DNA from: Stenopsyche tienmushanensis
Lineage: Eukaryota; Arthropoda; Insecta; Trichoptera; Stenopsychidae
Length of the DNA stretch: 64,000 nucleotides
Reading direction: 5' to 3'
Assembly: GCA_008973525.1 (NCBI GenBank)
Contig: WACJ01000523.1
Span: forward strand, 1,426,001 to 1,490,000
Positions 22,020 through 34,939 of this stretch are shown one piece after another. The translations under genes and the position numbers were made by a program. The notes below the pieces were generated by a model. That model was given only the letters and a program-made list of their open reading frames with translations. It was not told where the DNA came from and searched no databases. Every line of letters begins with the position of its first letter. The stretch's first letter is position 1.

Positions 22020-23890
22020 TCTCTTCCTCTTCTACCTTTCCAAATAGTTCTATCCTTACTTTACCACGCGTAGACGGCAGCAGGAATCACATTAAATTTT
22101 TACTTTAGTAAAATTTCCTATGGAGATCGCCTACGTCCGATAGTTCGAATATGGCAAGAAGATTAAGAAGATAAGTTTTAAATGTATTTGCACAGTAGTC
22201 CATGGGGATCCCAGTTTTTACGATAACTCTTCGATTGTTTGTTGTGGATCTGACTCGATTAGGGATTCTAGTACATCCTTATCAAAATTCGAAGATCCTC
22301 CCGTTCTTGATCCATTCTTTAAGCTTCTATTGTCCGATTTAAATGTCTGAAACCGATATTGACATCTGCGGATTATTATCAGCAGCAGACAATGACGGAT
22401 GTGAACTTCGTTAATTTTGGGTTTGAAAATTTTATCCTAAACAACAAAACAAACAAAAAATAGCTAATCCCCCCCCCCCCCCCCTAATATTTTATGTATT
22501 ACTGGAATAGAGAGCAGCACTTAATCGGTGGTTGCGGAATGATGCGACGAAGGACATAGAACAATTTTTTCACTTTATACGTGGTTTTTCTTCATTTGGG
22601 GTTATTTTTTCGCAATTTCTTTAAAAATAATCCTACGAACTTATTGAGTGATGTGTTATTTAAACATTTCCTTTTTTGAAAAAATATTTTATTACTGCCA
22701 GTTAACATTAATCAGAAAGCTTTATTCAACATTTAAGGACATTTTAACTCTTTTACAGGCATAATATGCAAGTATTCTCTTAATTTTGGATAACAATTTT
22801 AAATATTAGAAATTGATTTTATTTCTGCCTTAGTCAGTCTGCAAAATATTTCGCTTATTTTCCGCGTAAAAAGAATTAGCGGTAAAAGCCGTTATACATA
22901 CGTTACGAAGTCCTCATTATTATTATTTTTTTAATAACATATTATAGTATAAAATAGTCCAAAATGTATAAATATTATATAATAATGTAAAAATTTGTAT
23001 AAAAACTTATCGAAAGCGCCTCGCATTTTTATTTACTTGTTACAAAAATAGCTTAACATTTTTTGCACGTAGCATTTCGAGCATCGGCCATAATAAAAGT
23101 ATTCGTTGGCCATCCGTTTATTATAATGAGTTATCGATAAAAAATAATATTGATAAATTATTTTATTATAGTTGATCATTGATATGTTATTAAAAATTAA
23201 ATCATTAATTGCGATTTTTTAAATTAATATTAAAATAAGCGTATTCGCTCGCAAAATTATAGCCATTTTATTTTAGGTTATGTTCTAATAATCCGAATTA
23301 ATTTAAAAAGTAATTAGAAAATGTGTACATAATTTAATTAAAATATTTATTACTGCCATCTATTAATTAAATGTTTAATTATTAAAACAGCAATATTTTT
23401 ATCGACGAACAGAGATGGCGTTAAAATTATTTTAATTTTAAATTGTGAAAATCATTTTTGCTTATTAAATAGAATTTTTAATCTGCGCATGCGCAGTCCC
23501 TGTCATTGTTGCAAATCCGCTTTTTAATCATATTAATTTACGTATCTTTCGATTTTGATTGATAAAAGACAACACAAACTTCTTTGAAAAATACCCTACG
23601 CACGCGCACATATTATATATTGAAAAATAAAATAGAAAAAATGGGCGAAATTAATTATTCAATTGTAAATTGAAAACTTAAAAACAAGTGGGAAAACTCC
23701 GCATAAACAGAACGCATTTTAAATGAAACATTTTATACTAGTCTCTGATAAGATAACCATTAATGATACTTGGACAAACATTGCATTAGGGGAGTTGAAA
23801 ATAACACACGATACGAGTGCAGAACAAAATCATCATTGTGCGGACTTGTGCTTGAGTAAAAAGATTTATTTTAAACTAGTCGACATCACA
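22020..23890. other. Intergenic stretch with homopolymer tract, no gene seen
   Basis: No supportable gene. A run of about 16 cytosines at 22470-22486 is striking in this AT-rich DNA. The rest is AT-rich with short open frames lacking family motifs. Confidence 0.4.
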
Positions 23891-23892
23891 AT

Positions 23893-24235
23893 ATGGAGTC
23901 TCTCAATACGGACGCTCGAAAATTCTTAGGTGATAGCGCCCGTGTTATTAAAACAACATCTATCAAATTTATTGGGAATTGTTCAGTAGTCTATGGCAAA
24001 TTATTATGGAAGGTTTTAGTACGGATTCTGATCTGGCGGAATCATCGGTTTGTATTTGTTTCAAAAAGAAACTGGGATTCCCATAAACGTCAACGGCGAT
24101 CGCTACAGATCGATGATAAGCAACTTTTTGTGGTCTAAACTAGATGATATGGATACCGACGACATGCATGTATCGCACAGCGCATGCCATGATGAACATT
24201 CTGCACGTCACCGTTCAAGCCATCTTTCCGCATGA
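23893..24235 (+). mobile_element. Tc1/mariner-like transposase fragment (family B)
   Basis: Reads DARKFLGDSARVIKTT and IKFIGNCSVVYGKLLWK, then in another frame GIPINVNGDRYRSMISNFLW and a degraded box before a CH-x-AR motif corresponding to DGATCHTAR of this transposase family. A minus-strand copy at 34940-35290 shares the DAR...IKFI.NCSV.YGK.LWK block. Multiple frame breaks. Confidence 0.6.
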
Positions 24236-24954
24236 AAATAAGTGATTTCTCAAAGTTTATACATTCTGAATGAAGCTGACTTCTGCAAAATATTAAATAG
24301 ACTAATACAATTTATCATGAGTATGCTGTGGCATAATTTGACCTCCATTTTACTGCTCAGGTATTTTGCGCCCGCAATTCTTTTAAAGCAAACTGTCTAT
24401 TTTTATTGCAAGATAAGGGACATAGACTCTGATAAGAGACGTCTTTAAATATTTTCCGCGAAGGTGATCAGTCCATTTTCTAATACAACAAACACTCGAT
24501 GTGTCATGCGAGATAAAAATATCCAACGAAGCATTCTTCAGCGGAGATTCTTTATCTTTCAGCAAGGATTTTATTAAGCCTACTTGTGTGAATTCAGATA
24601 TGCAAACATCGTTAGCATGCACGACTCGGAAAGCAAGGGTTCAGTATAATCACACATTCAACATGTTCATAAAACCCTCCAGAAAAAAAGCAGCTGAAAC
24701 GACTTTTACTTAGAACTCGACAAGCATACTAATTTACTTTGATATTACAGTACAATTCATGACGCAATTGCAACTATTCGATATTCATATTATGCTTAGC
24801 ACTACACACACATGTGTGTGACACATGTGTGGTGCCATCAGCAAGTAACGATTAGCAACGTCATGGACTTAGGTTGTATTGTCGGGATATATCGGGAGTG
24901 GGATGCGGCCTAAGGACTTTGCTCTGAGAGCGCTCCCGCACCACTACGTAACAT

Positions 24955-24971
24955 TGGTGTCAGAAGTGGGA
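24955..24971 (+). other. Candidate LTR-retrotransposon primer binding site (tRNA-Leu)
   Basis: TGGTGTCAGAAGTGGGA is complementary to the 3' end of a eukaryotic leucine tRNA including CCA. It follows ...TACGTAACA, compatible with an LTR ending in CA. A near-identical site (TGGTGTCAGAAGTGGAA) lies at 28634-28650. No flanking gag or pol is recognisable, so these would be remnants (solo or truncated) of LTR elements. Confidence 0.5.
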
Positions 24972-25294
24972 AGAACGTCTTCTCGCAGCCTATCTGACGC
25001 CTCTCATAACTCCCACTTCCTGCGCGTCTTCACCGGACTGGCAATGATGATGCGCAAGATGCGACAGTTATCGTTAATTCAGACGTAATGTGTCTGCAGC
25101 TCCACAGAATATGTTGCTGTTAAATTGACGCATTGCATCTAAAGAGAGACGGAAGATGTCGCTGTTAATATTGGGAACTGAATCTGCATAGATCAGAACA
25201 TAGGAGGGAGATGGGGGTGAATAAAACATGACTGTTAGCTTCAAGTCTTTATTATTCCATCCAGATAAAGATCATGATTATGAGAATGATTAGA

Positions 25295-25410
25295 GCAAGC
25301 TTTCCCGCGGCCAAGACGATCGGTCGGATCCCAAGAATTAATTGGAAGCTCTTCGAAGACCGGTTCAGTCTCAAACTTCAATCGCTTAGTTTAAACCTAT
25401 TGTAACTACT
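25295..25410 (+). repeat. Repeat block shared with 34625-34740
   Basis: Both copies read TTCCCGCGGCCAAGAC, then CGGTCG-A-CCCAAGA-TTAA and continue with weaker similarity for about 100 bp. A looser copy begins at 28745. Two of the three blocks lie downstream of the tRNA-Leu-type sites, so they may be untranslated or gag-region remains of the same LTR family; this is inference. Confidence 0.45.
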
Positions 25411-26224
25411 AAGTGGTGGATAATTGAGCGAAAACCGAAGCTGAAGCTAAACATTTTGATATTGAAATATGTGCTTTAAAGCCTTACAAAATCCAAAAAT
25501 ACAGTATAGTGTATAGTTAAACAATAATGACGCGATGTAGCATTTTATCAATGAAGATAACAACCGTTTTCTATGAAATAAAGAGCAGCGAGTGACAATT
25601 AAAAAATAAGGATTTACTTAGGTCATGATTAGGATGAAATAATCAGAGTAAATTATATAGAGAAAAATACACTTAACCAAGTTTAGATAGAGTGGATTAG
25701 TTCCTCTATTTGTATCAACAAATTTGGGAGGTCGAATATATTAATATGTCCTATTCAGATGTAGCCTGATTTTCTGAATCTGAAAACTCGTAGATCTTCT
25801 CCCATTTTAAAATCCTCATTCAAATCTTTCAATTATATTCAATCCTATGTTACACATTTTGAGACATCGATTTTTCAGACGTCGTTCCGATGGGTTCTAT
25901 GTTGAGCAGGGCCATAACAATGGGGTGGCAAAGAAGGCGCTCGCCACGGGCGCAACTGGGCTTGGGGCGCAAAACGCAGAATACCGACCCGGTCGAGAGC
26001 TGCACGTGGTTTTTATTTTGCTTGGTCATTCTACTTTTCACGAATCAACATCGATTGACTGTGCCCATTTTTATTAAGTATGCTAATCCCTATTTTCTTC
26101 GTTATCGCTTAAACATTGGACTGTTCCCACCCGGCATAAGCCTGCAATAAAATAAAAACAACTATATGTCTTCGGACACCCCGGCGTTCGTTGTATCATC
26201 CCCTATTTTGATTCCGCTGCACCT

Positions 26225-26535
26225 TACTTGGGAATGCGGATCCAGATTACTGGACGTCTAGGGCTTCGCTTTTCAGATTTGGACGTTCCTCTATCTCGGA
26301 GTGTTCATGCGGAGATCCGTTCATGGACGCAGACCATGTTCTATGGATACGTTCGGGTATGGCGTTCGATCGCGAGGCACTCGTTCGTCGTATCAGCGAT
26401 CCGAAAAGCGGACTGGTTGAACACACGGATCTTGTGGCCACTCCGCCCTCTTGTAGAGCAGTTTCGGTGGTTGGGGGAGGGGGGGCGCAAGTTACATATT
26501 TGCCAAGGCACTTCATGCTTTCGTTACGGCTCTGA
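26225..26535 (+). mobile_element. Non-LTR element C-terminal end, family C (copy 1)
   Basis: Plus-strand frame reads ECSCGDPFMDADHVLWIRSG, a C-x-C-x7-H-x4-(C) zinc-finger-like tail seen at the C-terminus of R1/I-type polymerases, then SDPKSGLVEHTDLVATP. In this copy the last Cys is replaced by Arg. Related copies: 29440-29640 (+), 8570-8374 (-), 60050-59900 (-). No upstream RT domain survives here. Confidence 0.6.
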
Positions 26536-27179
26536 TGTTGAGTCTGACTTGATATGTTTATTTCAAATTCTTACACCAAAAAATGACGGAACATAACATT
26601 CAGTTTGTCTTCTAGAAAGTCTTCTAAAGACGATGTTATTGACCAGATTGGCGCTCGACAAAAATTGGGGAGAAAAAACCCTGATATAAATGAGTCTGAA
26701 TGTGTTGACGGCATGAACTACAGGGTCTTTCAATAAATACGCATCCGTCGTATACCGCTTCGATTCTTCTGGAACCATCATCCGGCAGTCGTTACATTGA
26801 TGTAGTTACCCGAGTTTCGCCTATTTTATCTAAAATTTATCTTTTTAGAAGAAAATTAGAAACTGATAGGCTTGCACGCCCTTGCTTTTTTATTTTTGTA
26901 AAGAGGCTTGCAATTTTCCAACAATATGACCAAGAAAAAGTTATCTTTGATATAATTGCAAATGTTTTTAACACATTTTTTTGCGGACAAAATTCATCAT
27001 TTCTGAAATGGGAATACAATGTGTACATATAAGGCCTTTCAATAAGAACGCTCAATCTTTAAATGTAATTTAAACAAGTTATGTATAAGATATCTGCTTG
27101 ATTTTTTTTTGTATTTGCAAGACTATTTAATGGCATTTATTATGAAATATAATATAGTTCAAATATCTGCCCAAATTTT

Positions 27180-27660
27180 GTTTGGTGGTTCATTTTAAAG
27201 AGGTTAATTTTTCGACGACTTTGTCGCATAATCTGGCTGAATTTGCTGAATGGCGTTCGTTTTATTGAATTTGAGAGCATCAATTGTTTGTAATTTATAC
27301 GAATAGACCTGCGATTTAAGATAGCCCCAAAGGAAGAAGTCTAAAGGCGTTAAATTACATGATTTCGGTGGCTACCGTGTCTTCAAATCGTTCGTGCAGA
27401 ATGTCCATGCGCTATAGCGTCATCCTCCATAGTCAAAATCCATGTCATCCAGTTTAGGCTACAAGTAATTGCTAGGTGTCAATGATAGTCCAAAATTTAG
27501 TAGGATTTAGAGTTCTATGCACGTCTATTACATCATTATAGTTTTTTCAATTATTTTCTATCGAAGAATGTATCAAAAAAGCTACAAAAGCGACAAAAAC
27601 GTGCAGGTTTCTAGCATGGCGTTTCATCGTTTTTTTGAAGTAGCTGCACCACTGTTGACA
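27180..27660 (-). mobile_element. Mariner-like transposase C-terminus (family B)
   Basis: Minus-strand frames with breaks give a LTPLDFFLWGYLKSQVY box (around 27400-27300), the usual C-terminal motif after the last catalytic Asp, followed by LQTIDALK and NAIQQI. The copy at 34940-35140 contains the matching LQTIDALKVQITNANQQIRS. Inactive. Confidence 0.65.
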
Positions 27661-28509
27661 ATTACACACTTTCGTTTTAGTAAAAATTAACATAATGCCC
27701 CTCGTGTGTGTGCAGACTTACAAAGATAAGTGTATGTAATTATTATAAATGTACTTTTAACATTTATCTGACGCGTCTCTAGTTTACAGTGTCAACAGCG
27801 CTATAATTCAGTATGTGAAATTTCAAGATGGCGCCTGTAATAACTGATAAGATATTTTTTCATGATTCAGATGATAACTGGAACAAAACTAGTACTATTA
27901 CGACGCTTTGCAGTCTTTGTGATGCTTGATGATTTTATTCTTCAGGCTATCGCTCGTCGTGGAGTAGACCCGATGCCAATTTGCAGGGAAATCTTATCGA
28001 CGAACCATTACAAGAATCATTTATCGAGTACAATATCTTGCACTCGAAACGGTCACGTATCTTTGCCCGCTTCGAATCTCGCTGTCAATTCATAAAGTCT
28101 TTACGTAACGTTGGAATTCTTCCTCTGAAAAAATAATAAATTACAGAGTGGAAAGGTGTGGAAGCCTCGTTGTCAACAGCCTGGTAATTAAAATATTATG
28201 CTATTAATTGTAGCCAGTCATGTGCCGTGTTCTGTGTAAACAATGTTAGACTGTGAAATGCTGGCCGTAATAACAGCGATTATGGCCATAAACAAATCAG
28301 ACGAATGTTTACCCAGTCAACCGCCATCTTCAATTATGGACGTTCCTTTGTAGTGGTAATTATGTGCAACCGTAGTGCATAAGGGGTGCATTCAGATATA
28401 TTTCAGTCACTATGCATCAGGCAATATATCTACCTAAAAATATATTGAGCAAATCCTGTGTGACTTGTCCAGATGGATTTGTCCAGTCGAATTTGTCCAA
28501 TTGGTTTGG

Positions 28510-28760
28510 TGATTGGGAAAGCAAAAAAACTTCGATCTTCATTCGAACGTAAGAATATTGAAAACAAACGATGTACTTGAAACGATGGCTCGGATGGAGG
28601 TAGACGGGTTTCGAATAGAAAGACTCACAACAATGGTGTCAGAAGTGGAATGGAGGTGGACAGACGTCGAACAGAAAGTCTCTCGTCTTAAATAACTTCT
28701 ATATTAATCACGAGGGAAACCATGCGATCTGACCACGGGAAGCACGTCTTCCCGCTGCCA
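28510..28760 (+). mobile_element. LTR-element remnant with tRNA-Leu-type site
   Basis: A 60-codon open stretch overlaps a TGGTGTCAGAAGTGG site at 28634, followed by ACGTCTTCCCGCTGCCAAGG (about 28742), similar to the text after the first site at 24970-25000 and to the 25295 block. I infer the 5' junction of an LTR element; long terminal repeats themselves were not demonstrated. Confidence 0.4.
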
Positions 28761-29344
28761 AGGCTATCCGACGACCCTCGCGATGATTTAAATTTGAAGA
28801 TGATAATTTAACCAATTTCAGGAAAAATAAATACGTTATTTAATGTTATACATAGAATAACACAATCTTGGTCAAAGGCAAAGCTAGAAACACTTGTTCG
28901 ATACACTAGTAGAGAGATTCTTCTTGGTATGGAAACATATTTAATGCATTCTGAAGAGAATGAAATATGTGAATTATTTGAAAATTTTAAATGCTTTGAA
29001 AAAAAGCTACGGTAAATATAATATTATATTCCAAATCAAGTAGAAATTTGATGATTTGGATTATCCGTGTTTTCCAGATGTTCCTGTTCTTCCTCCCCAG
29101 CATTAGCCCGGATAATCGAGAGTCTACTGTATAATACAAGATAGATTTCCATATAACACTTCACTCAATAACTTCGTAGGATGACATATAGTTGGCGCCA
29201 CTATTGACATATCCATATGATTTTCAGAAAGTACAGATCTTCAAATAATACGAACCAAAATTTTATAACAATCAAAACATTCCAAGATTAATTTTAAGAG
29301 ATTCTTCGCTAAAAATGATAAAATCCCGGAAATCAGTGGCAGGG

Positions 29345-29640
29345 AAATCCCCATAGAGGTGGTCCGCGTCGGTCAGAGATGTCATCACCGCCCTAGGTCA
29401 CTAGGCTTCAGTTCCTCACTAGGACACAGGCGGTTTGAGTCCTTGTTGCTTAGGGTTTGGGCTTTCACCGACTTTGGAGTATCCATGCAGAGATCCGTTC
29501 ATGGACGCAGACCATGTTCTGTGGACATGTTCGGGCATGGCGTCCGATTGCGAGGCGTTCTTTCAATGTGTCAATGGTCCGAAATTCGGACCGGTTGAAC
29601 ACAGAAAACTTGTGGCCACTCCCTCCAATTTAATTTAGGG
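29345..29640 (+). mobile_element. Non-LTR element C-terminal end, family C (copy 2)
   Basis: Encodes RDPFMDADHVLWTCSGMASD, the best-preserved zinc-finger tail of this family (H-x4-C intact), then GPVEHRKLVATPSN and a stop at 29636. It matches 26225-26535 in the same orientation and the minus-strand pieces at 8374-8570 and 59900-60050. Confidence 0.65.
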
Positions 29641-29884
29641 CTTTTTGCAAGAGTTTTGGAAAATATATCCCCGGGACTTTCTACAACTTCCATAGGATCG
29701 TCACTAGGCCGTAGTAGGAAACCACATATCGAGGGCCGAAATGGTAGAATTTGTCCCAGGTTAAAAAACCAAATAGATCTAGAAGATCTCAAACTTAAAT
29801 TGCGCTAAGATGCTAAATCTGCTACTGAATAATAAAAATATGGTTTGCTAAATATGCAGCCGTATAAACATCGATGATCCTAAA

Positions 29885-30300
29885 CGCTCTGGTCACCCGA
29901 ATTCGGAAAACAAAATAGTTTTGGGCTGTCGCAAACTGAAGTTGCGTGAGATAGCTGACACCTTAAAGATATCATAAAGCGGAGTTTTCACCATTTTGCA
30001 TCAATGCATTTGCAGTCCATGAGAAAGCTCTGTTCGAAGTGGGTACCGCGTTTGCTCACACTCAATCAAAAAGAACAACGCGTCCATATTTCTGAGCGCT
30101 GTTTGGAGCTGTTTCGGTGCAATAAAAGGTTTTTTTTACAGTGCGGTATGTGACAATCTATCCATCTCTACACTCCAGAATCAAAACGTCACACAACTGA
30201 AATTACAAAAACCGGCAAAAGCCTCCCAAAGCGAACAAAAGCGCATTGTTGATGCGTTTGATGGAAAAAAAAATAATAAAGCCGTGAACGACGCTGAAAA
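29885..30300 (+). mobile_element. Mariner transposase remnant (middle part)
   Basis: Reads RSGHPNSENKIVLGCRKLKL with REIADTLKIS and GSVFTILH (helix-turn-helix part), then KWVPRLLTLNQKEQRVHISE and, after shifts, LYTPESKRHTTE and GKSLPKRTKA. These are consecutive mariner transposase segments. Several stops and a missing DETW core make it inactive. Confidence 0.8.
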
Positions 30301-30309
30301 CTTAAGAAG

Positions 30310-31590
30310 AAGTGAGGATTGAAAGTATTTTTTCAAATATTATAGTTGACTAATCTTAGTTTAATGTCGAGTTAATGTTGAGTGACTTTTTATGGCTTCG
30401 TTGGTTAAACATAAAACCTAGGCATCACATTTGAATGATCTTACATCTGAGGCTGTTTACAAGCCAATAATCATTTTTAGCGAGATTTGGTCGATAGAAA
30501 AACTACAAGGATCCTCAATGCTTTTGACCAAGTCTGTATTAATAAGCCCTATTTGTTAACGACGTTATAACTTAATCCATAATTAAGCATAAACAACTAC
30601 TTAAAGCTAGAAATCCAAACAAAATGCAACGAAAATAACAATGTCGTAAATGCAGAGAGAGACCTCATTCCTTTTGCATTCAGATAAAAATCAGATTCAA
30701 CACCTTCTTGCAGCGGATTCTAAGTCGTTCTCAAACAACAAATAAGGTGCGAGACATTAAAAATCGCATAGAGGACGTCAACAATCGCATAAATCACAAG
30801 CTACGTTTTGAAAAACGGCAAACAGTCTTCAGCTTCAGTGATAATTCACTAATCCTGATGACTATTCATGAAGCAAAATAGACGCAATGTGCTATTATGG
30901 TCTGATATTCATGAAGACAAGGCTGTTGCTCGAATAAAAAAGTTCATTTGCTCGTGAAAAATGTTATTTGAACGCTTTTCGATGTTCAGCACGTGGTAAT
31001 TATGATGAAGACTAGAGAGGAAGATACATTTTTTTCGGAAGTTGAAACAAGTCTATATATGTATAACGTCTGCCAGATCAACTGTTGCCAATTTCAAACA
31101 CCAATATTTGCGTCCAAGCCAACAATACAAGTGAAGAGCGACCTTCGACTAAGTCGAATCTCGTCTTTAGAAACTTAGTCATAGTCTGTGTTCATATTGT
31201 AGTCTTCGGATTTTCGAATAAGTCTTTGTCTACTCTTGGTGATTCCACACTCAAGGGTTCTTAATTTGGTCCCTTATCTGCCGAATAATTTCCAGGAATG
31301 TTGTTCGTTTCAGACAATCATGATTGAGACTGATAGAAACAAGTCTTGATCCATGATTATTATTTCTTTCCTGTAGCCCAAAGCCCAAACTATCTTTTGA
31401 AATGGCATTTTGTCGATAAGATAAGAATGCAAACAATTTATTCAGAAAAACAGTAGCAAAATTGTATTGTAATAGTCCAACAAATGTATTCTCCGAATCT
31501 TGTTCCAGCAGATTTTCATCGATACAAGACTTTCTGGATGAAAATCATAGTAAATGACTGACAAAGACAGACAAGCTCTCGAACAAACTA
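30310..31590. other. Intergenic stretch, no gene seen
   Basis: No conserved open frame, splice-bounded exon or transposase motif was found on either strand. Likely old repeats. Confidence 0.35.
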
Positions 31591-31599
31591 GCTTCTATA

Positions 31600-31990
31600 T
31601 GCCAAAATGTTTCCTGTGGGAGGGGAATCTACGAATTTCCGCCAAAGATCCTAGTTCTCCTTGCTCACCATCATGCCGTGGATCATGTTCTTGACTTTGA
31701 GCTCAATTACCCGAGTGCTTCTTTCAGCTCGTTCCTCTGGGGCATTCAAGCCTCACAATCTTTGATGGTGTACTTTGTATCATCAACCTCCGCCTGACAG
31801 TAGTGAGACGAGGTGGTTGTCTTTTTACCTATCCGTTTTTGATAGGCTCTGAAACATCTATGCTTTCGGGTCCTCCACCGACTTATGATCGATATAAGTA
31901 GATGGGTCCATCTTTCTTTATTGGACTGATCCCAACTCTGCTGTCAGGCTTCCTTCTGTTTCTGCTCGTGCGATTTGCGACTCTTGGGAT
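31600..31990 (-). mobile_element. R1-clade C-terminal zinc-finger fragment
   Basis: Minus strand reads SHYCQAEVDDTKYTIKDCEA, a C-x2-C...Y-x4-C-like tail, followed by MPQRNELKEALG. It resembles the piece at 34440-34715 (CHHFRAETDDEEYTMFKCEA). Both are the C-terminal end of R1-type polymerase. Upstream frames are broken. Confidence 0.55.
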
Positions 31991-32149
31991 ACTCAAAGTC
32001 CAAGGTTCTCTTCTTTGCCAGGAGGTCCGGCGATCACGAGCACTGCGTCCTCAGATACTATTATGTATGCCGCGGTAATTCGTAGTGCTTCTGCGCAGTT
32101 ACTTCAGTGTGCTTGTCACGGATCAGCGTGCAATCCATTGTGACAACAG

Positions 32150-32345
32150 ATAATAAAATTAAACCCTAAACTTGAACTTGAGTGGAAATTATTATTACAC
32201 TACCGACAATTGACGGTCGGCACTGCGGGAGCGACAGTGCTTTCTCTCCCTCGCAGCCTCGCGTGTCGCTTCCTATGTGTATATGAGCACAACAGGCAAA
32301 AACCACGCCGCTGGAACTGTGAAGCGCACAGTTCCAGCACCTAAA
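32150..32345. repeat. Inverted repeats in a GC-richer block
   Basis: GGAACTGTG and CACAGTTCC form an exact 9-bp inverted pair with a 5-base loop at about 32310-32336. About 100 bases upstream CCGAC...GTCGG also pair. The block is GC-richer than its surroundings and codes for nothing I can see; a transposon end is possible. Confidence 0.4.
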
Positions 32346-33850
32346 TATTTGTACCTTTTCATAAAATGGGGGATGACTACTTACATTAAGCTTATGGATT
32401 ATATATTGTACAAGTTTATATTCTTGTAGCTTTTTCTAGAGCATATTCGCTTAAGTCTGGGAATTGTAGGGGCTAATTCATGTTTTTAAACTTTAATTTT
32501 AGTCTCTCCAGCGTTACATAAAATCTACATGAATTCAAGCAATTCTTTACTATAGACGCCATTCTTACATTTACATATCATTTTTACGTTTATAATGAAG
32601 TTATACACAGCACCCGTAGTAGACTTTGGGCCGGTCCGGTCTTTTCCTATCCTTCAAAGTGTCAGTCTTCTAATATCTTCAAAGACTACAATCTATCCTT
32701 TTGATAAAAAAATAATTTAATATATTTATTAAAACAATATCCCAAATTAAGAGTCTAATGATGTCATTTTAAAGCAATTTTTCAAAACGCCTATTCATTT
32801 AAAAATGCACTGAAACAGTCAATAGATAAAAATAAATTACGTTTTGTGCAATTTGGATTTATGTGACTGTTTTTATATAAAAAACAATAATATACCCATT
32901 CTATAGTAGATGGCAATTATTACTCCCTACAATTTTTATTTTATCCTTACGCTTATAATAGCAGTTCGAATGCACATTATGATGTATTGTTAGGTAGAAG
33001 TATTCTAGCTTTGAAAATAAGGTAATATAAATTATTTTTAACGGTTAATTGTTATGACTTTTAAATAAAACTCGATAATATACTAAGCGTTTCTTACTTA
33101 TTATACGTATTATCGGTAGTGTAGTTATATTATTTATCCCTTTCAACTTATTCTCCAGATTTTATACATCGACGTTCTTGAATTGTTTTATTATAACTTT
33201 GATAAGATCTCATATTTCAAATGGAGTAATTTGTTTGAAATAGGAGTAATTTGCTTGTAATGGAAAAATTTGCTTGAAATTCTTTGAATCATTTTTAGAA
33301 AATAAAAATGAATGAACGAATTGCGAATAGACAGATGAAAGACAGCGTGAATATAAATTTCAGGAAATATCGCAGAGGTCACATCATTTAGATCGCAAAC
33401 ACTAATTGTAACGGCTTCAAGATGATTGTGTAAAATCGTTTGCCATAAAACGAAGACGGCGTCCTAATCCTGAAACAATTAATATTATCAATGCTTCCTC
33501 TTGCATTAAGTAACTATTTGATGAAGGCTCTCCCGCAGAAACGATATAATAAACTATTCCAATAAAAGCAAATCTTCTTGGACTAGTTTTTCGATTTTTG
33601 CAAATTTTTCTAGACGCTATTTGTTTAACATTTCAAATTGTTGCTCTATTAAAGCCACACATTCAACAACTTTACCATTGTAACAGTACGGAGGTGTTAG
33701 TTCATTATCACATTTGTAATACTTGACTTTTCACAGCGTTTCTCCATCTTTGAAAACGTGTTTCGGTTATGAACAGAAAATAAATGTCGACGAACCTGAT
33801 AAAAATTATCGACGAGATATCGAATCCTTTTTTTTATTCAACCAGATTTT
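32346..33850. other. AT-rich intergenic stretch, no gene seen
   Basis: Strongly AT-rich, with short open frames only. No family motif on either strand. Confidence 0.35.
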
Positions 33851-33859
33851 GATATATAA

Positions 33860-34060
33860 AAATACAAATGGAGTGTTTTATATTTTTCTACGTGGTTTCC
33901 TTCATTAGAAATACATTTATTCCATCGGATAGGAAGCTTTTTGAGCCCGTCACTGAAGAAAAATAGCGAGAAATAGCATCCTCTGTTGCGCAACGCGTAA
34001 TTGTTCGTTTTCAATTGAGCTTGAGCGTCATCTAGCAGCTGGCAGTAGTAGAAAATCAAT
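33860..34060 (-). mobile_element. Mariner transposase C-terminus
   Basis: Minus strand reads GCYFSLFFFSDGLKKLPIRW followed by NKCISNEGNHVEK, the typical last residues of a mariner transposase (…RWNKCI…EGDYVEK). Only the C-terminal 60 residues or so are present. Confidence 0.7.
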
Positions 34061-34439
34061 CAATAAAATACCGTTTGAAACCCAAAATACCGTACCCATC
34101 ACTTTCTAGTATGCAATTTCTTGACTTTTAGACCTTCACTAAGCTTTTGGGCCAAAAACAAACACTTGGGTCTTAGTGTAGCATCACTTAACTGAGCCTC
34201 AAATCTAATTACGCGTCGCGCAACAGAAGATGCTACTTCCCTAAGATATTAGGATGGATTCCATCACTTTATCAAGAGGCAATTTCTTCACGTGTTTCGA
34301 TATTAGTTTTTGTTGAATGTTAATCCTCATTTTCCATCTTTAATCAATATATTGTTATGTAGACGCTTCCAAACGGACGGCCTCTTGGAGTCCGTTTAGA
34401 AGCGAAGGAACGTGGAGGCCCTCAGGCCATCCATTTTCC

Positions 34440-34715
34440 CTCATTCTCTAGCATCGATTCCATCATTATCACCTATAGAGGCGCGGAGAATTCTTTGCTC
34501 TTTCTCAGATGCTTCACATTTGAACATCGTGTACTCCTCATCATCCGTCTCAGCCCTAAAGTGGTGGCATTCGGTCGTCGCCTCTTTGCCTGTCCATTTC
34601 AGATGGGAGAGACGGAGGCTAAGAAGATCAAACCTTCCCGCGGCCAAGACTAGCGGTCGAACCCCAAGACTTAACTGGTTCCGACTGCTATGGACGATGT
34701 CCCCTAAACTCAACT
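34440..34715 (-). mobile_element. R1-clade C-terminal zinc-finger fragment
   Basis: Minus-strand open frame with LSHLKWTGKEATTECHHFRA, ETDDEEYTMFKCEASEKEQR and ILRASIGDN. The Cys/His/Cys pattern and the downstream E-R-R-L-like helix match the C-terminal tail of R1-type elements; compare 31600-31990. The adjoining 34625-34740 block is shared with 25295-25410. Confidence 0.6.
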
Positions 34716-34939
34716 ATAAACTAAATTAAACTCTCTACCTCTTAGAACAACTTTTATGCCTAATCTCTCCTACTTATTTAGATTGTTCTTGAAGCTATTT
34801 ACAACTCATTTTTTGTGGGAAAATTCAATTTCAATCCATGTGTATTTAAACACATTCGCATTTTTGGATAGCATTCATCATGAAATGGAAATAAAACAAA
34901 TTGTGTGTGAGATATCCGCTCTTTTTATTTGTAATAATA

